From the NCBI GenBank assembly GCA_026874595.1, contig CM049308.1, forward strand, positions 40,038,527 through 40,102,526: 64,000 bases of DNA, given 5' to 3'. Below the pieces are notes generated by a model that was given only the letters and a program-made list of their open reading frames with translations, was not told the DNA's origin and did no database searches. Source of the stretch: Sipunculus nudus. Taxonomy: Eukaryota > Annelida > Sipuncula > Golfingiida > Sipunculidae. The translations under genes were made by a program, and so were the position numbers. The first letter of the stretch is position 1. The number at the start of each line of letters is the position of its first letter. Positions 27,801 through 42,800 of the stretch are shown piece after piece.

Positions 27801-30800
27801 AATAAAGCTGTATTAGCATGCAAATACATGAAGTGCCCTAATGTCACATAATTTCAGGAAATCATATGAACATGTCACACTGCAATACTAACATAAGAAC
27901 CATAGACCTGAAATGCAAATGTGCTCATAAATTGAACAAATATAGGTCAAGGTCAACCAAAAGTTAATCAGTCTGAGAATGTCATTAACGTTGATGCCTT
28001 CCACTAAATTAGAACAAATCCAATCAAAACTGTTGAAACTATCACACTAACAATAATGATGCCGAAAGATTACTTGAGAGCATGTGTCATGAGCAAAATG
28101 AGTACTTTTACAGGAACTGATGAATAACGCATGGTTTGGATCAAGTCTGATGAATAATAGAGGAGCCAATAGCAATTTAAATAATTTAATTTAAACTGAT
28201 TATACTAAAGGAGTGGCTGACTGATTATTACTGATTTAAGCAATAAAACTTTGAGTGGTATAGATTCCAGTCTGGAAATAGAATTCTACCATAGGTACCT
28301 ACCTGCCAAAATTACAACACAAACAATCTTTTGGTTATGAGTCCAAGTCCAGACTCAAATCCTACATCATTGAATGACACCTATATGAATATTTAGAAGG
28401 GACTGATACAAATGTATGAATCAGCAACATTACCCAGGACTCTGTGCTAACTTAAAAAAATTATCTACATAAAGATAGGAGTGGTAATTCCATTGAACAA
28501 TTTTTTTTTAGTGTGGAGTTTATCATTTCAAGTCATCAGTTTAATGAGAATCATATTTATCAAGAATCTAGTGCATGACCTCGACCAGCCATAGGTAATG
28601 GTCAGCTGAAGAGGAAAGGAACAACAGTGGGCATCACATGTCTATCAGTAATTCTCTTCAAATAATTGAGCTTCAAGCTAACAATCCTCCAGCCTTGGTC
28701 CTGTGCCCAACGGCTGTCTCTTTCAAGTGTAGGTTGGTCAGTATATGCCAGCTTGGTGTGATTACACAGTACAGAGCAGGAAATTAATTCATCAGATGTC
28801 TGGCACATGATTGCTTATCACATGGCACGTGGGCTGGTTAAATTACTCTGACCTCTGTCAAAGCCTGTTCAGCATTTGATGTTTGTTGAAATTTGAATGA
28901 TAATCAGAATAAAACCAAAAACATACCTCACAAATTATTTTAGAAATGTCATCCATCAGATAAATATCTCAAAATACAGCCTATTTTAACCATTTTTTCA
29001 CATTTTTAATTAATGAAGGTCACGGTCATTGTTTAAATGCACATCTTGAAGTGTCTAAAACTAAAACTGCTGAAGTTATTATGTGGCACCCTATGTTACA
29101 ATGCCCAGATGAACCAAGAAAGTTGATAAAGCAACATAATCAAGAGCAATATAATATACTTATTCTTTTACACTATCAGTTTTGCTTTATACCAAAGTTT
29201 CCCAGCAAAACCATCTCAGCAAGCAATCTCAGTGCCTGACATACACCCTGTTATTGCTCTCTTGTTATTAAACACAATCCACATGTGTCCGTTTATTATA
29301 ACAAGGCTGCATGATAGGAGGTCTGATTGTGAGCTGCAAATCCAATGTTTCAGCCCGTGGGAACATGTATTACATTTTTGGGCAATAGTCAGTCAGGGCA
29401 TCTCCTGATTGACATGTGTTGTGGCCAAGGAGATGTCCCGTCATAGACAAGAGTATAAATTAGTCAGCAGTAAACAAGTGACAGTCAATTTAATGTGAGT
29501 GCTGTACATGAAAATTAAAAAAGGGATTACTTACAGATTGGTTCTTGCTTCATCCAGCCTCCCCTGTTCAGCCCATGCTGCAGCATTCTGGATACCAGCC
29601 AATCCAACCACAGCCATGTTCATGCCCTACAAAGTCATATAAACAATATCAGTACAAATTTAAAAGATTTGTTTGATCATATTGAGCATATAAGTTTATT
29701 CATGTATTTCCAATTTTCCATTTCAAGTATGCTACCATTTTTTTTTTATTAAAACATAAGATTTTATTATATATTCAACAGAATGGCCAGTCATATGTAA
29801 TAATTATAATAGCTGTGTTGTTCCTATTAAAATATAAACTTGTTCCATGTCTTATTTCTAAAAGAGAACAGACCTGTACTTTATTAAAGCACAAGGCAAC
29901 ATATAGTAAAATAAACTAGAATTTGAACAGATATGGTGCCTATGTCGTTAACAATCAATATCTTTTGTGAAAACTTGCTTATTTGACTACTTGAGGGAAC
30001 CCCAAAGGGGCTGTGTTAGCGGGCTGTTGTGTTAGCTGGAGGTTTTAATGATTTACAATAGTCCAGGACCAAAAAAGTGGTTGTCTCAGTTGGGGTGGTC
30101 ATCATAGCAGGGTGGTAATCAGGCAAGATTTCACTGTTTTATGATAAAGCTCACTTCCATGTCATTCAATACATAAGGCAACCAATTTATTTTTTTTAAT
30201 CACTCACCTCCTCCATCTTCTGACGGTCCTTTGTCACTTTATGTGATTTGGAGATGACCCGCAGACATTTCATACCATTGGTTCGTGTGTACGTGATCTG
30301 CACCTGTAATTAATAAAAAACAGCTCTAGAACAATTGTAGTACCTGGCACCAATGAACTGCCCTACCCAGATTGAAGAAGGAAGAAAAATTCCTATGGAT
30401 TATATTTTGGTAATCTAAATAACCTCCACAATTTTTATACAAATTGTATCTTGGATGTTACCTTAACCATAAAGAAAATTTCATCAAATCCTGCTCATAA
30501 CATTTTGAGTAATGTTGCACACAAAACCAACCAGCCAACCAACCAAGAGAAAAACAATACCTTGCAACCTGGAGAAGGTAAAATAAAGACATATTCATTG
30601 TCAAAGGGTATGATTTTCTGTAAACCTTTCTTAAGACCACCCGTGGGACTGGCCAAAAGTGGTTGTAAGTCATAGGTAGTCATTTATAATCAAGGTAAAC
30701 AATACTACAAGGGTGATCCTAGTAGACAGGTGGTCTTATTAGACAAGTGGTTTTCCATACAGGTTCCACTGTATGCAGATGTAGGCCTATCATGCCGATA

Positions 30801-33800
30801 GTTATTCCTGTCATGTGACCTGTGTCTGTCAATCAATGCCTCAGGGACTCCTGTTTCGTTAAAAATACATGACCAGCAATGAACACTATAATTAAGTGTA
30901 CAGCTCTATTATTCTCTGGAGGTCTAATTTAATTGTGATTCTGCACAAGCTGTAAATGGGGAGGGCAGTTACAGTAATTACCTTGTTCAATTTTCTTTGA
31001 TACATGTGTTAACTGCTCAAATACCCTGTTGTTAGTTTCCTTTTTGCAAGAATTTCTATAGTGAAAAATACATTACAATTGCAAAAGAACAGGACACTAT
31101 TAATAAATTTATGTAAACATGACATTAGTCCATTTTATTGGCCACAATATCACAAACCAGTTTCTTTCAATTCAACTTCACATTTTTAATAATGAAGTGA
31201 TAATTATGAACTTAATTAAATATTTTGGATAATATGATAGCATTCAGACATAAATGCCTATATATAACTCATGAAATACAGGGATCAATGTCTACATTTC
31301 ACTAAAGTTTAATGATATAAATTCAAGTTTTTTTTCTTGGGAGAGGGCCTCAAAAAAACAGTGTATTTGAACTTGGCAAATGATTTTTTTCCCATTCAAG
31401 TAATTCTTTCTTTAATATAATATCAAATAACCAGGCCATAAATCAGATAATGTAAAAAAATCTTGGAGGTAAATAAAATTAATATATTTTTCACTAACCA
31501 TGCGCAAAATAATATCAAGTTAAGAAATGCAACAAGTCTGCACAAGGAGCGAGTTAATGCCAGGATTGAGCTCCTATTTCAGAGTGGTTTATCTGTTTGA
31601 GCTACCTTATCCATAATCAGTTAACCACAGGTCAGAAAAATATTTGATTATCCAGGAATCTACACTTTAAGTGATTTTGCCCAGGTTATCTCAGATGGCA
31701 GTTTATATAAAAATACTGCATCCAGCCACCCAAAGAGGGGCCGTCTGTCGGCATCTCTTCAGCAGACGAGAGGGTTATATTTCAGAGGAGAAGTATAGTT
31801 CCTGCAGTTGAAAGACAATCATAACTGTTAGTGGTATTAATTGGTAGTAGAAAAAAATCTATTTCAATGATTAAAGAAGAAAAATAATTGATGAATGTCT
31901 ATTAATCAAATATTCCGGCTGGAAAAACTGGTAGGATAAGTGGATGTGAGGGTGTTCCTTGCTTCAGTGATTTTTTAAAATCCGACAGAAAAATGTCAAA
32001 GGAAACAAATAATTTCTGTTTTTTTTTAGCTTTTTTTCATCATTTATGATGACAAAAGCAATCAAGAGGATGGCTGGAAAATGGTCGATACAATCAGGTG
32101 ATGTGCACTCAAAATCGGCAGGTGTGCATGACTGATGGCAAACTTGTAGATTTTTCTCTACAGAACATGGCCTACAGGCCTAACAACATGTGTGACATGT
32201 AAATGTACAATGCAAGAACTAAAAATTTTAAGCTCTAGTATAAGCTATGCCAGATGTTTACATATGCCTAAATTCAGCCTGATATCAAATCCATTCTGAG
32301 AAATAAGCAAGGACATACACTGTTCACAAATTATTTTAGATGGCGCCACCAGTCTTGTGAAGTGATATCTGGTAAGTATAGATATGCAATTTCAGGCTGA
32401 TTCCAAATCCCTCCTGAGATTCAAGCAGGGAAATACACTGTGCAAATATTATTGTAGGTGGCGACACCAGTCTTGTGTATGAGAAAGCCATCATCGAAGC
32501 ATGACAGGCCAAAATTTCAGGCTAATAGATCAAACTTCTCTTGAGTCAGGTGCATTGGGCTGACCAAGCTCAGCTGAGGTGGGCAGTTGCCCCAAGTCAA
32601 GACAAGCTAATTGGCAGCTGCAGTTACTGCCTTGTGTGAACTCTTGACCTGTTTTGAAAAATGATACAGTTAACAGTCTGCCAAAGCTGTAAAAATATCC
32701 AGACTGAAACTTGGCCTGTTGCCAATCAGAAATGGTTGGCAGTCTGCCACTCTATTTATAGGTACAGACAAAATCTTGGCATGTTGCAAATTTTGTTTAT
32801 ATATACTGAAAGACGGGAAAATGTTTCCCGTAAATTGACCAAGAATAACTGAACTGGATCTTTTTGAATAAACTTGAGAGATATTGTTTCTTGGATTATA
32901 TCTGTGAATTATTGAACAATTTGGCTGGACAGTTTTGGAGAAAAATATTTTTAAAGGTTTTTAAGCTCTTTCCCTATAAAATCTAAGTCAATGCAGACAG
33001 CAAAAAAATATGCTCAATCCTACAGAGTTTTTTTGACTGATTTTTTGCTTAAAATTTGATGATGCATGCTAGCTCCTGCCATTCTTTGGAAAGTATGAGT
33101 TAACATACTGACAATGGATGATGCCAGACACACCATTGCATAAGCTTACAGGTTAGCTAAAAACCAGTAGACAGGAGGCCAGCGTATACATCATTAAACT
33201 TTGGTAGACATTTGGAAGCATCAGGTGTGCACTGCATGCCATGAGACAGGGAAGTTGCACTAGGACACACTGGGTAACTGTTTCTATTTGTGAACAACTG
33301 CCGTAAGCCTTAACCCTGTCATTCCAGCATACAAAAGACCAGACAGCAAAGGTAAAATTGGCATGAAGCCAAGGTTAATATCAAGAGCTTAACAGCGTCC
33401 TTGATGATTAAAAGTGTACAGAACACTGAACTAACACTACACAAAATCACACACAGACAAAAGCTGGTCAAATGATTATACAGTGTTTGCTGGACTGTAG
33501 CAGCTAACAGAAACACATTATCGGTAGGACAGCAGACCAATGTGGTACCATACCAACAATACACAGGTGTAAATACAGTCATTATGCTCTTACAACTCTG
33601 ACTGAACACACCAGGTTACACAAAATGTCACTCCTTTAAGTTGCATTGGTGTCAAGCGTGTATTGTTGCTAATTTTGCCTCCAATAATAATTAATATTTT
33701 GAAAAAAAATTAATTTAAATTTAAGACTATACATTATTTTTTCCTTTGCTCTAGGCCTATCTTCTCTCTGATATATAGGTATCTACTACATCTAGTTTAA

Positions 33801-36800
33801 ATCAATGTCTTCTGACAACAACCTATAAGGATGAATCTTCAGGAGAAATAGAATAAACCCTTGGAAACAGAATAATACCATTGCAACTGAAAAATGTCAT
33901 AAAAACATAATAAAGCCATGGAAAAAATAAACTATCCAGGAATACATTTTATTCTGTAAGGCTTGCCTTTGAACAGAGTATACAGTAATTATTACAGAAG
34001 GATGAGTTATAAAGAAGCTTCTTGTACCTACCCTTACTTCCTACTGAAATTAAAATAAATGAAATTAGGTCTTTTTAAGGGTCAATAAAATAAAAACTTG
34101 AATACTGTAGCCCTGAAAGACTGTCAAAAAGGCTATCAATCCAATTTATTTGCATATTACTCATTTGCTATTTGACACTGAAGTTCAAAATAATGGTGTA
34201 TATGTGAACAACTCATGTATGAATATTATTAAAAAAAATCAAGAATGGGCATTATGGCTGGAAATATGGTTATGCTTGGAATTTATAAAGTCAATAACAG
34301 TTACATTAGTACAGTTGGCTGGAGACAGGTGGCACTGGCTTTACTCTTTCATCGCCTAGCATCAGATGCATTTTTCTCTTCCTAGCTGAAAGAATGTCAG
34401 TCTCATGCTTTGGCATCCAACAATTCATTCCTGACTTAAGTGACTAAGTGTATCATTTTTTGGTGGCGGTAACCACCTCCATTTTTTAATGCTTGCTTAA
34501 CTAAGTTCTCTGTACATCTGCAGAATTCCCTTCTGGTTCTGGATTACGTGACCAGGCTCAGTGTACCACTCCTGCAGGTCCAGGGTGTGTATCATCCCTA
34601 TTGCTGGGTCATAATACTGAGGAACCATTCAAAGGCGCACTCGTTTATGATTGAAACATGACTTCTGGGCAGTCTCCCTATTCAGCCTGCTGAGCTATCC
34701 CTCTGGGTGGGGGCTGACCGTGAAAAATCTCACCCCCTCCGCTGAGATTAAAACTCACAATCTCCCAGCTTTGAGACCTGTGCTCTACCCCTGAGCCTAG
34801 GAAGTTATGACCAGGGCTGGCTAGACTACTCGAACTCCCAGTGAGGCCATAAATGAACAACCGAGCCAGCAGCATTTACTTTAATAATTCCAGGAGACCA
34901 TAACATCGACCGGTGAGAGTATTTACCATCAATAATTCTGTCTGTGCATTATTAAATCTTCCACTTCTGTTACACTCAAACTTAACACTAATACTTATAC
35001 AATAATAAATGGAAATGCAGGACAAAGGTGAATGAGGGATATGGCATGGTGGCTGAAGATACTGAAATGTGCTCACACTAAACCATGAAAGAAAAATAAT
35101 ATTGTTTTCTAAGTTCTGTCGGTAGTCTTAATTCCAGCTAATAACAGCTGTTATTTAGGTCTGTTTCATGGCGTTCAATCACAGTCCATGAAAGGTGGCA
35201 ATATTTAGCAATATTTGTGTATAAGATATCTAAATGCTGCCACAATCAAATGAATTAAAAATATACAAATAAATTTAATCCATGGGATTTTGAAGAATGG
35301 ACGATTTTTCAAGAAAGGATTTCTTCTCAGCTTTTATATTACCAAGAATGCAACAGCTGCTAGAAACTGCAACCCTGACTACCTCTTAATTGTGATAAAT
35401 GGGTATCCATCATTAGTTTAATTAAATGTGATTCCATTTGTAAAATGAAATCAAATCACACACATTTCAAGCACTTACAGGTTGAAGAGTGAGAAAGCAG
35501 GAGCTAAGCAGCATTTGATTCATAAAAAGACTGTTTTCCATTGGCAATTTAGCATTCCAATCAACAGTTATTAGTCACTTATTCAATTCACTAAGACTGT
35601 TAACTTATCATTAATGGGAATTAAATGTTTCAGTTATTTTTGATAGTATAATCTATTTGTGTTTTGAAACAAAAAAAACATTTTGATTTTATGGTGTTAT
35701 GCACCACTGCTGGCATCCTGTTAAGTTTATATTAGACAATTAATGTTAATGACTGTTGGGGAGTTGTAAAGATTTAGCAATTTTTTACATTTATTTGACA
35801 ATAAATAATACTTTCAACAATTCAGCTGTTATCATGCAAAGTTTTGGATTGACTGCACATTTTAATATTCCCATTATCATTGGTAAAATGCAATGTTTGT
35901 CATCTTATTTTATAGACGCTAGTTTTTTAACGCATATTCTTTTTATGAAATGGGGAAGAATTCCTGCTAATCTTTACCAACAAACTGGATATTCTTCTAT
36001 CAGTTTCTATGATTTGCTAAATAAACTGGGCTAATATGTGCTTTTACAGTGATAAAGAATCAAAGGGACAGCAATATTCTGATTTCAATGTGTTTGAGTC
36101 CAAGTTTATTCCCATGATGAGCCTTGGTTGCCCATGCCACTAGCCATGAGTACACAACCCTGTAGGCATTTATTTTGGGCTGGTAAGCCTAACTTGAGTC
36201 GGGAAACAAGCCATGCAGAGGAATGCAAGCAGTGGTCTTATATCATGTTGCTTTCATATCATGGTAAACAGCCCATAATCTTAACAATAGGCTACCAATG
36301 GTGAATTAACACAAAGAATACATCTGAATTCGCAACCAAAATGGAAACCCTGTCTCCATGGTAATAAGTCATTTCCTGTATCGCATTAAAGTTGGCTGAT
36401 GCCCAGTAACCTGTTCAAGCCATGCTTGTATTCATGCAGTTAGAAATTCAGCAAATACCCATGCAGAGGGATTTACCAAAATGCTGAGTTAACAGATTTT
36501 TTTTCTCCTTCATGGTAGGTGTTGTTAGAAAGTATACTAAAAATGCTAACAGTTGGTCTGGTTTATGACAAGTGACAGCGTACTTGTAGTCTATGTGGCA
36601 TTTTCAAAATTACAAAAATATAAGTGCATCCTCATCTAAGGATGTAAAAGCACCCTGACAGCCAATAAGCTTGTCACAGACTCTCTGTCTGAGGGCCAAA
36701 ATGGAGCTACCCATGCCACATGCTCAGCTCTGCCTCAATAATAGTTCTAGGCAGTCTAGAAGTTAACTGTACTAAATTTTTTATTACACAGGGTCACTGG

Positions 36801-39800
36801 CTGACTTATTAAGTTGTACAGTTCATCCAGCATTAAAGATAAGCTCTCACAAGTTGTCTGGCCTTTCCCCCTGTGTGATGCTAATAACTGAATTGGCTGG
36901 ACAGCTGTCAATCATGTGATTCTGTGGCTAGCCACAAACTCATATTCTAGTCACAAAAAATAGTCTGCACTTGTGCCTGTTTAATAATCAAACAGCCAAT
37001 TCCTTTTTATTTAAAATAGACAGAATACACAGGGAACCAATCTTCAACCAAATGTCATTTCATTAATTATATAGTAATCAAAATTTTTAAACAAATGATT
37101 TCTTTCAACTTTTAGTATTGAGAATATACATAAAACCAATCCTCCACCAACTACATACTATTTAATTAATTATAAAATAATGTGCATTTAAAAATTATAA
37201 GTAAAGACCATGAGGCAAATTAATTTTCACTGAAGCAGTTAATATTAGTATATATTTAATAATACAGAGATTGACGATGAAGTGGAAGGTTCATGGCGTA
37301 TCAGGGAAGCTGTGTATTGATAATGCATGACGCAAGCAATAATAAAATGGGTTAATATTAAGCTTTAGATATAAGGGTAATTCTCATGCATAGGACTAGG
37401 AATAGTCTAGAAGACATAATCTGTTGTTGATACAACAAAGAGATTCTCTGAAGCTCCAGTGATGCTTCATCATTTTGTGTTCAAGCAGTGATGAAGGACA
37501 TAAGTCTGGACTCAATGACTTTTAGGACTTTGACTCAGACTTGTTCTCAAGAGTCCTGGACTCAGACTTGTACTCGAGAGTCCAGTGAACTCAGACTTGT
37601 ACTTGAGAGTCCTGGACTGACTTGTACTCGAGAGTCCTGAACTCAGACTTGTACTCTAGAGTCCTGGACTCAGACTTGTACTTGAGAGTCCTGGACTCAG
37701 ACTTGTACTTGAGAGTCCTGGACTCAGACTTGTACTTGAGAGTCCTGGACTCAGACTTGTACTCAAGAGTCCTGGACTCAGACTTGTACTCCAGAGTCCT
37801 GGACTCAGACTTGTACTCAAGAGTCCTGGACTCAGACTTGTACTCTAGATCTAGAGTCCTGGACTCAGACTTGTACTCAAGAGTCCTGGACTCAGACTTG
37901 TACTGGAGAGTCCTGGACTCAGACTTGTACTCAAGAGCCCTGGACTCAGACTTGTACTCATGAGTCCTGGACTCAGACTTCGACTCGAGAGTCCTTGACT
38001 CAGACTTGTACTCAGACTAAAATCATTTGGTTACTCTTGTACACAAGCGACATAAAGCTTGTGTTAGGCACTATAAGTGGTGCTAAACATAAACATGTAG
38101 CACATGCCATCTGGTGGCCATTTCATGCAATTTAAAAAGTCAAGACTTTTTCAGGCTTCAAACTGGTGTTTTTTCTGTGCTGCTTCTTTCATGTTTTGTC
38201 TTCTTCTTTGAGTAATACAGCATTTGTTAAAGACCAGACCTCTGGTGATGCAGTATCATTATCATAAACAGACACACATAGATTGTGTTTACTCACACAC
38301 ACAACCATGCATAACAACATATAAATCAGGTGAATTGGGGACTGTAGGTCCATATGTGCTGAGATGGTATGCTGAGAAACTTATTATTCAGCCAAGATGA
38401 ACTAACAGATTGAGATAAAACACACAATATAGTAAATGCTAAATACTTCTAAGGAAAGACTGAAACACTGCTTACTCATGCATGCTCATAATAGTTCTGA
38501 CACCATAAGCTCCTTGTCTATTTAACCATTTTCTGGATTTAAGGAACCATATTAGGGTAGGACTGAACCTAGGTCCTCTTGCAATTGTTGACTTGAGCCA
38601 TCTGGAGAGGATAACCACTTGTAATCCAACCCACCCTTATTCCATTAAACCAGCACTGGTTTAATTTATTTACTTGAAAATCTGCCATTCACCTGCCTGA
38701 CTCGTATTATTTATGTGATAGTGCCTGCTGAGAAAAGTTCCTACTATATCTCTCTGTACAAGCTGTAAGTATACAAGGTAAAACATGGACATCCTGATAC
38801 ACAGGTAAAACATATGGTGGGAGGAGACTGATAGTAATAGCGAGGAAGTTGAAAGGTCACTCGTTTGTGGTGGTAAGAGCATTTTTTTGTCATTTGCATA
38901 ATCTAGTCCAGCTGATACAACACCAGATGTCCTTGATGGGCATGTTTGAATATAGCCACCTATGGTGACTAAAATGTTAAATATATCTGAGAGTACATTT
39001 TAGTCACCGCCCAATGTATGCACTTACACGGGATTCTAAGCTCAGTATGATCTGTGTCTAAATAAGGGAGAAAACCCAGTCTCGGGTATCTCATCTTTGA
39101 AAGACAAAATTCTGTTATGATACGATATTTGCATAAATTCTCAGTTTAAATATGTCCATAACTCTTATAAAACAGGACCAGTACATAAAGATTTGTTGCA
39201 ACTACATATACATTCTTACTGCTTCTGCCATGGTGGTTATGAGCAGTATGACATATGTCATCTTAGACCAAAATACTCAATAACTAAGGTAAAATGCATT
39301 TACAATTGCCAATATGTTGCAGTTGTATGGAAAATAAGATACTTTTGCTATGGTGAAGATGTTTTAATGTCACCCCATCCATAAAACTGATAATAAAACT
39401 GCCTTTCCGGAAAATTTAATTGTATCTTGGTCAAACACAACTTATCTCTATATATGGGGAGGCGACGAAACAGTCATCTGTTAACGATGCAAAACATTTT
39501 CTTGCTGCAGGTGGCTAGTTTGGATTATGATCAGATGCCATTTTAGCCACCCCTCCAAACACACATTCACAAAAAACATGCAGATATAAGCAAAACAGAC
39601 ACCCTGTGTACTGTGGGTTTGGGGGTTATCCTTATCTTATAATGTCAGATATTGGAGTGGGCCCCTCTACATGGAAAGTATAGTAGGTGAGCATTACCTG
39701 GAATGGAACTGTGTCCATGTCCTTGTGAGCCTGGTCTTTGGTGGGATGAAAGGAAAAGGTGACATCACTGTTTTTGGTGACGATTCCCAGCTGTTGCTCC

Positions 39801-42800
39801 AGTTTGTGTCCAGGATTCTACAACAAATATATAATTTTATATTATACTACTTTCTGTGAACATTATAAGGGAAATATAGTGAACAGATCCTATATCAGAA
39901 TTATATATTTGCCTCTGCCAGGAGGGTGTGCTTTCATCCCCTTCATGTGTGTGTGTGTGTTTGTTTACAACATGACTCATGCAAACATGAAAGGCATCCC
40001 ATGAAAGTTTCAGGGCATTTCGGGTATGGGCCAAAGAAGAATAAAAAAATTTTGTGTGGTTTCTGCACCTTATCTGGATACAGGAACATCATCAAGGAAT
40101 ATTCACAAATGTACAGTCACTTATGCATGAATGAACCTTTGAATATGGCTAAATAAATGAATACAAAAATGAGTTACGGAGCATTCCACAATAGGGACAC
40201 CCCCCAGATTTCTGGTCTAATCTTGAATTTGCTGAATGATTCCTCTCAATTGAACCAAAATGAAATTGAAGTAATATAATTGACTGAAGAAAGTATTTTC
40301 AAACACTATTAACATGACAATCTCTTGAACTGATAGATATGGCTGTGCAAGTGTAGCAAGGGTGTATGCTAATGCTACACACACAGACAGCAGGCTGGCT
40401 GTTTATCACACTTTTAATGTATAGTCATCTGATACAGACAGCTGGACTGTAACAGCCCAGCGGGACAGGTCATTAAATAATTGCTGTGCGAACCTGAACA
40501 ATAGACCCCCTCCTGAGGGCCACATGTCTAACCTAATGACAAAAGGCTGTGTTTCTACAAACCTATAATTTTACTGATCATCTGGACAACTTAGTGAAAG
40601 CTCATAAAACTTACAGGATACTTAATCTAATATTGCTTATGTAAATGCATCATATATTTTAAAGTTGAACATTCAAGGACCAATGAGATATTACAAATAA
40701 TCTGAATTTTTCCCCAAGAAAAATCATAATCATTTAAAATATTGACAAGTGATAAAATCTATATATATGAAAAGATAGAAGATACTTTGAATATATATAA
40801 ATAGCTTGTATGTGTAAAGTTTTGGGTGTCTATGACACTCCCTTCCCTGTGTTCTAAGCTTCTGGATTCATCCACAAAACACAGGGCTATTAAAGAACAA
40901 AGAAACCGACCAACAGTCAAGTGGAGCCTGATACACAAGCATTGTGTTCTTGTTAGAATACTGTGTTATAACAAGATGGCCCTGTTAAAGGTTGGGTCAT
41001 CAGACAGGTTTTAATATAACAGAAACTTAAAATCAATATAAATTCAAAGGAATGTAGAAATTAGGAAGCAGTAGTGACATATTACATTCTTAATTCGACA
41101 TTAAGGGTGCCCATTGAAATTTTGGAATATTTTAAATAAGTTTCAGATCATTTCCAGAAAAAAAGCTGCAATGAAAGAATGAGTCACAGGCCTAATTAAC
41201 TAGAATGAAAACAAGGGACCTATGGGTCACGACGCTCAGCTGTTATATATAATAAAAAAATATTATTTAGAAATGAGGCACATGCTGGTTTTGTGTGGTA
41301 ATAAATATAAGCTGTATCATGAGTTGTTGTTGTTTATGTATGATTTTGATAGTACCTTTGGAGACAGGGAAGAGGATTGATTTCATTTATTTTATTAACA
41401 AATGGAGTACTACTGTCACACAGATTTTGACTTGGCCATATAACTTATAAGCAGAACATATAATATAAGAGTTTAACTATTTATTAAAAAAATTACAAAT
41501 ATTGTCCCAAATATAATTTTTATTAAAAATAATAAGAGAATCATATGATTTTTTAAAATGAAATATAACTGATATGATTATTAAAATAATATTAAAGAAT
41601 ATATTCATGAATGCATTCATGAATACATTTTGAAAGTATTTGCACGAGTATTCATATACTTTCATTTTTACCTGAATTCCCATTCTTTATGCAAGAAATT
41701 TTATAATGGAGTACATAATCATATTCGTATTTAAATACAATTACAAAGTATTCGCACCACGTCTGGTATTTATTCAGTTTTCACCAAACAATGATGTTGA
41801 GAATCCAGAATATACAAAATTCACACATTTAAATAATGATCATAAGTACCTGGTTTTATGGCTTTTATTTATATTAAAAAATAACTGTAAAAAATTCATT
41901 TTGGACTAATTTCACATCAATGTACACACTAGACACAGTAGGAATCTAGATTAATATTATCAACTGCATCTTTGTCTATCATTAATTTCCTTCATATAAT
42001 CCTTAATGATTAGTAATGAATAATATGATTTACTTCTTTATCATTAAAAATGAACTGAAAAATGCCATAGGTGACTGCATGGTGTTATTTGGAATATGTG
42101 ACATTCTACCCATCGATACAAGATTCTAATTTCATCAGTAACTGCAAGTTAATTTCCTGTTATTATAAACTAACAAATTCCTTTTCTATTTTTCTTTAAT
42201 TTGTTATTAAAAACCAATAAAAATTTATTAATTTATTGTTTATTGTTATGTTGTTGGTTAAAACTACTAGATGAGTTGGGTTGAACACCTGGATCAACTG
42301 TGGCTGGCCATCAGCTGCCTGGATTCTCCCCTCAAGCGTGCATAATTTGATGAAAGGTCAACAAGGTCAACATACAGGCGACTCAAGAGGGGCTTGAGAG
42401 AGCCAAAGTCTGACAGGGTCTCATAAAAAACATTAATAAAAGCTACAATATTTGGCAAATTTCTTTCAGCTTTCTAAACTAAAAAGCTGAAATCCTTATG
42501 TGTGCAAGATATGAAAATTATATCAACAGTGCTCACGGGAAACAAACGTGCCATGGTCACAGTTGGGCAAAATTTAAGGTACTAATTTTATATTTATACT
42601 AATAACTTATAAAATTTGAAAAATTCAGAACTAATTTTGGGTATTCAATTGAATCTTGATTAAATAATGTTACATCCCTGACAAAAAAAAATCTCTAGCT
42701 TCAGCAATGCCCTTGTTAAGGGAGTAAATATATTTCTTGATTTTTTACAAAGTGCATTATGTTTGGGCCCATAACTTAAAAAAAATACACAATACTGACA

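Noticed and set aside
37622-37963. A 113-codon plus-strand frame with nine-residue repeats
   Set aside because: It is a by-product of a 27-bp tandem repeat; there is no start context, splice support or non-repeat part.
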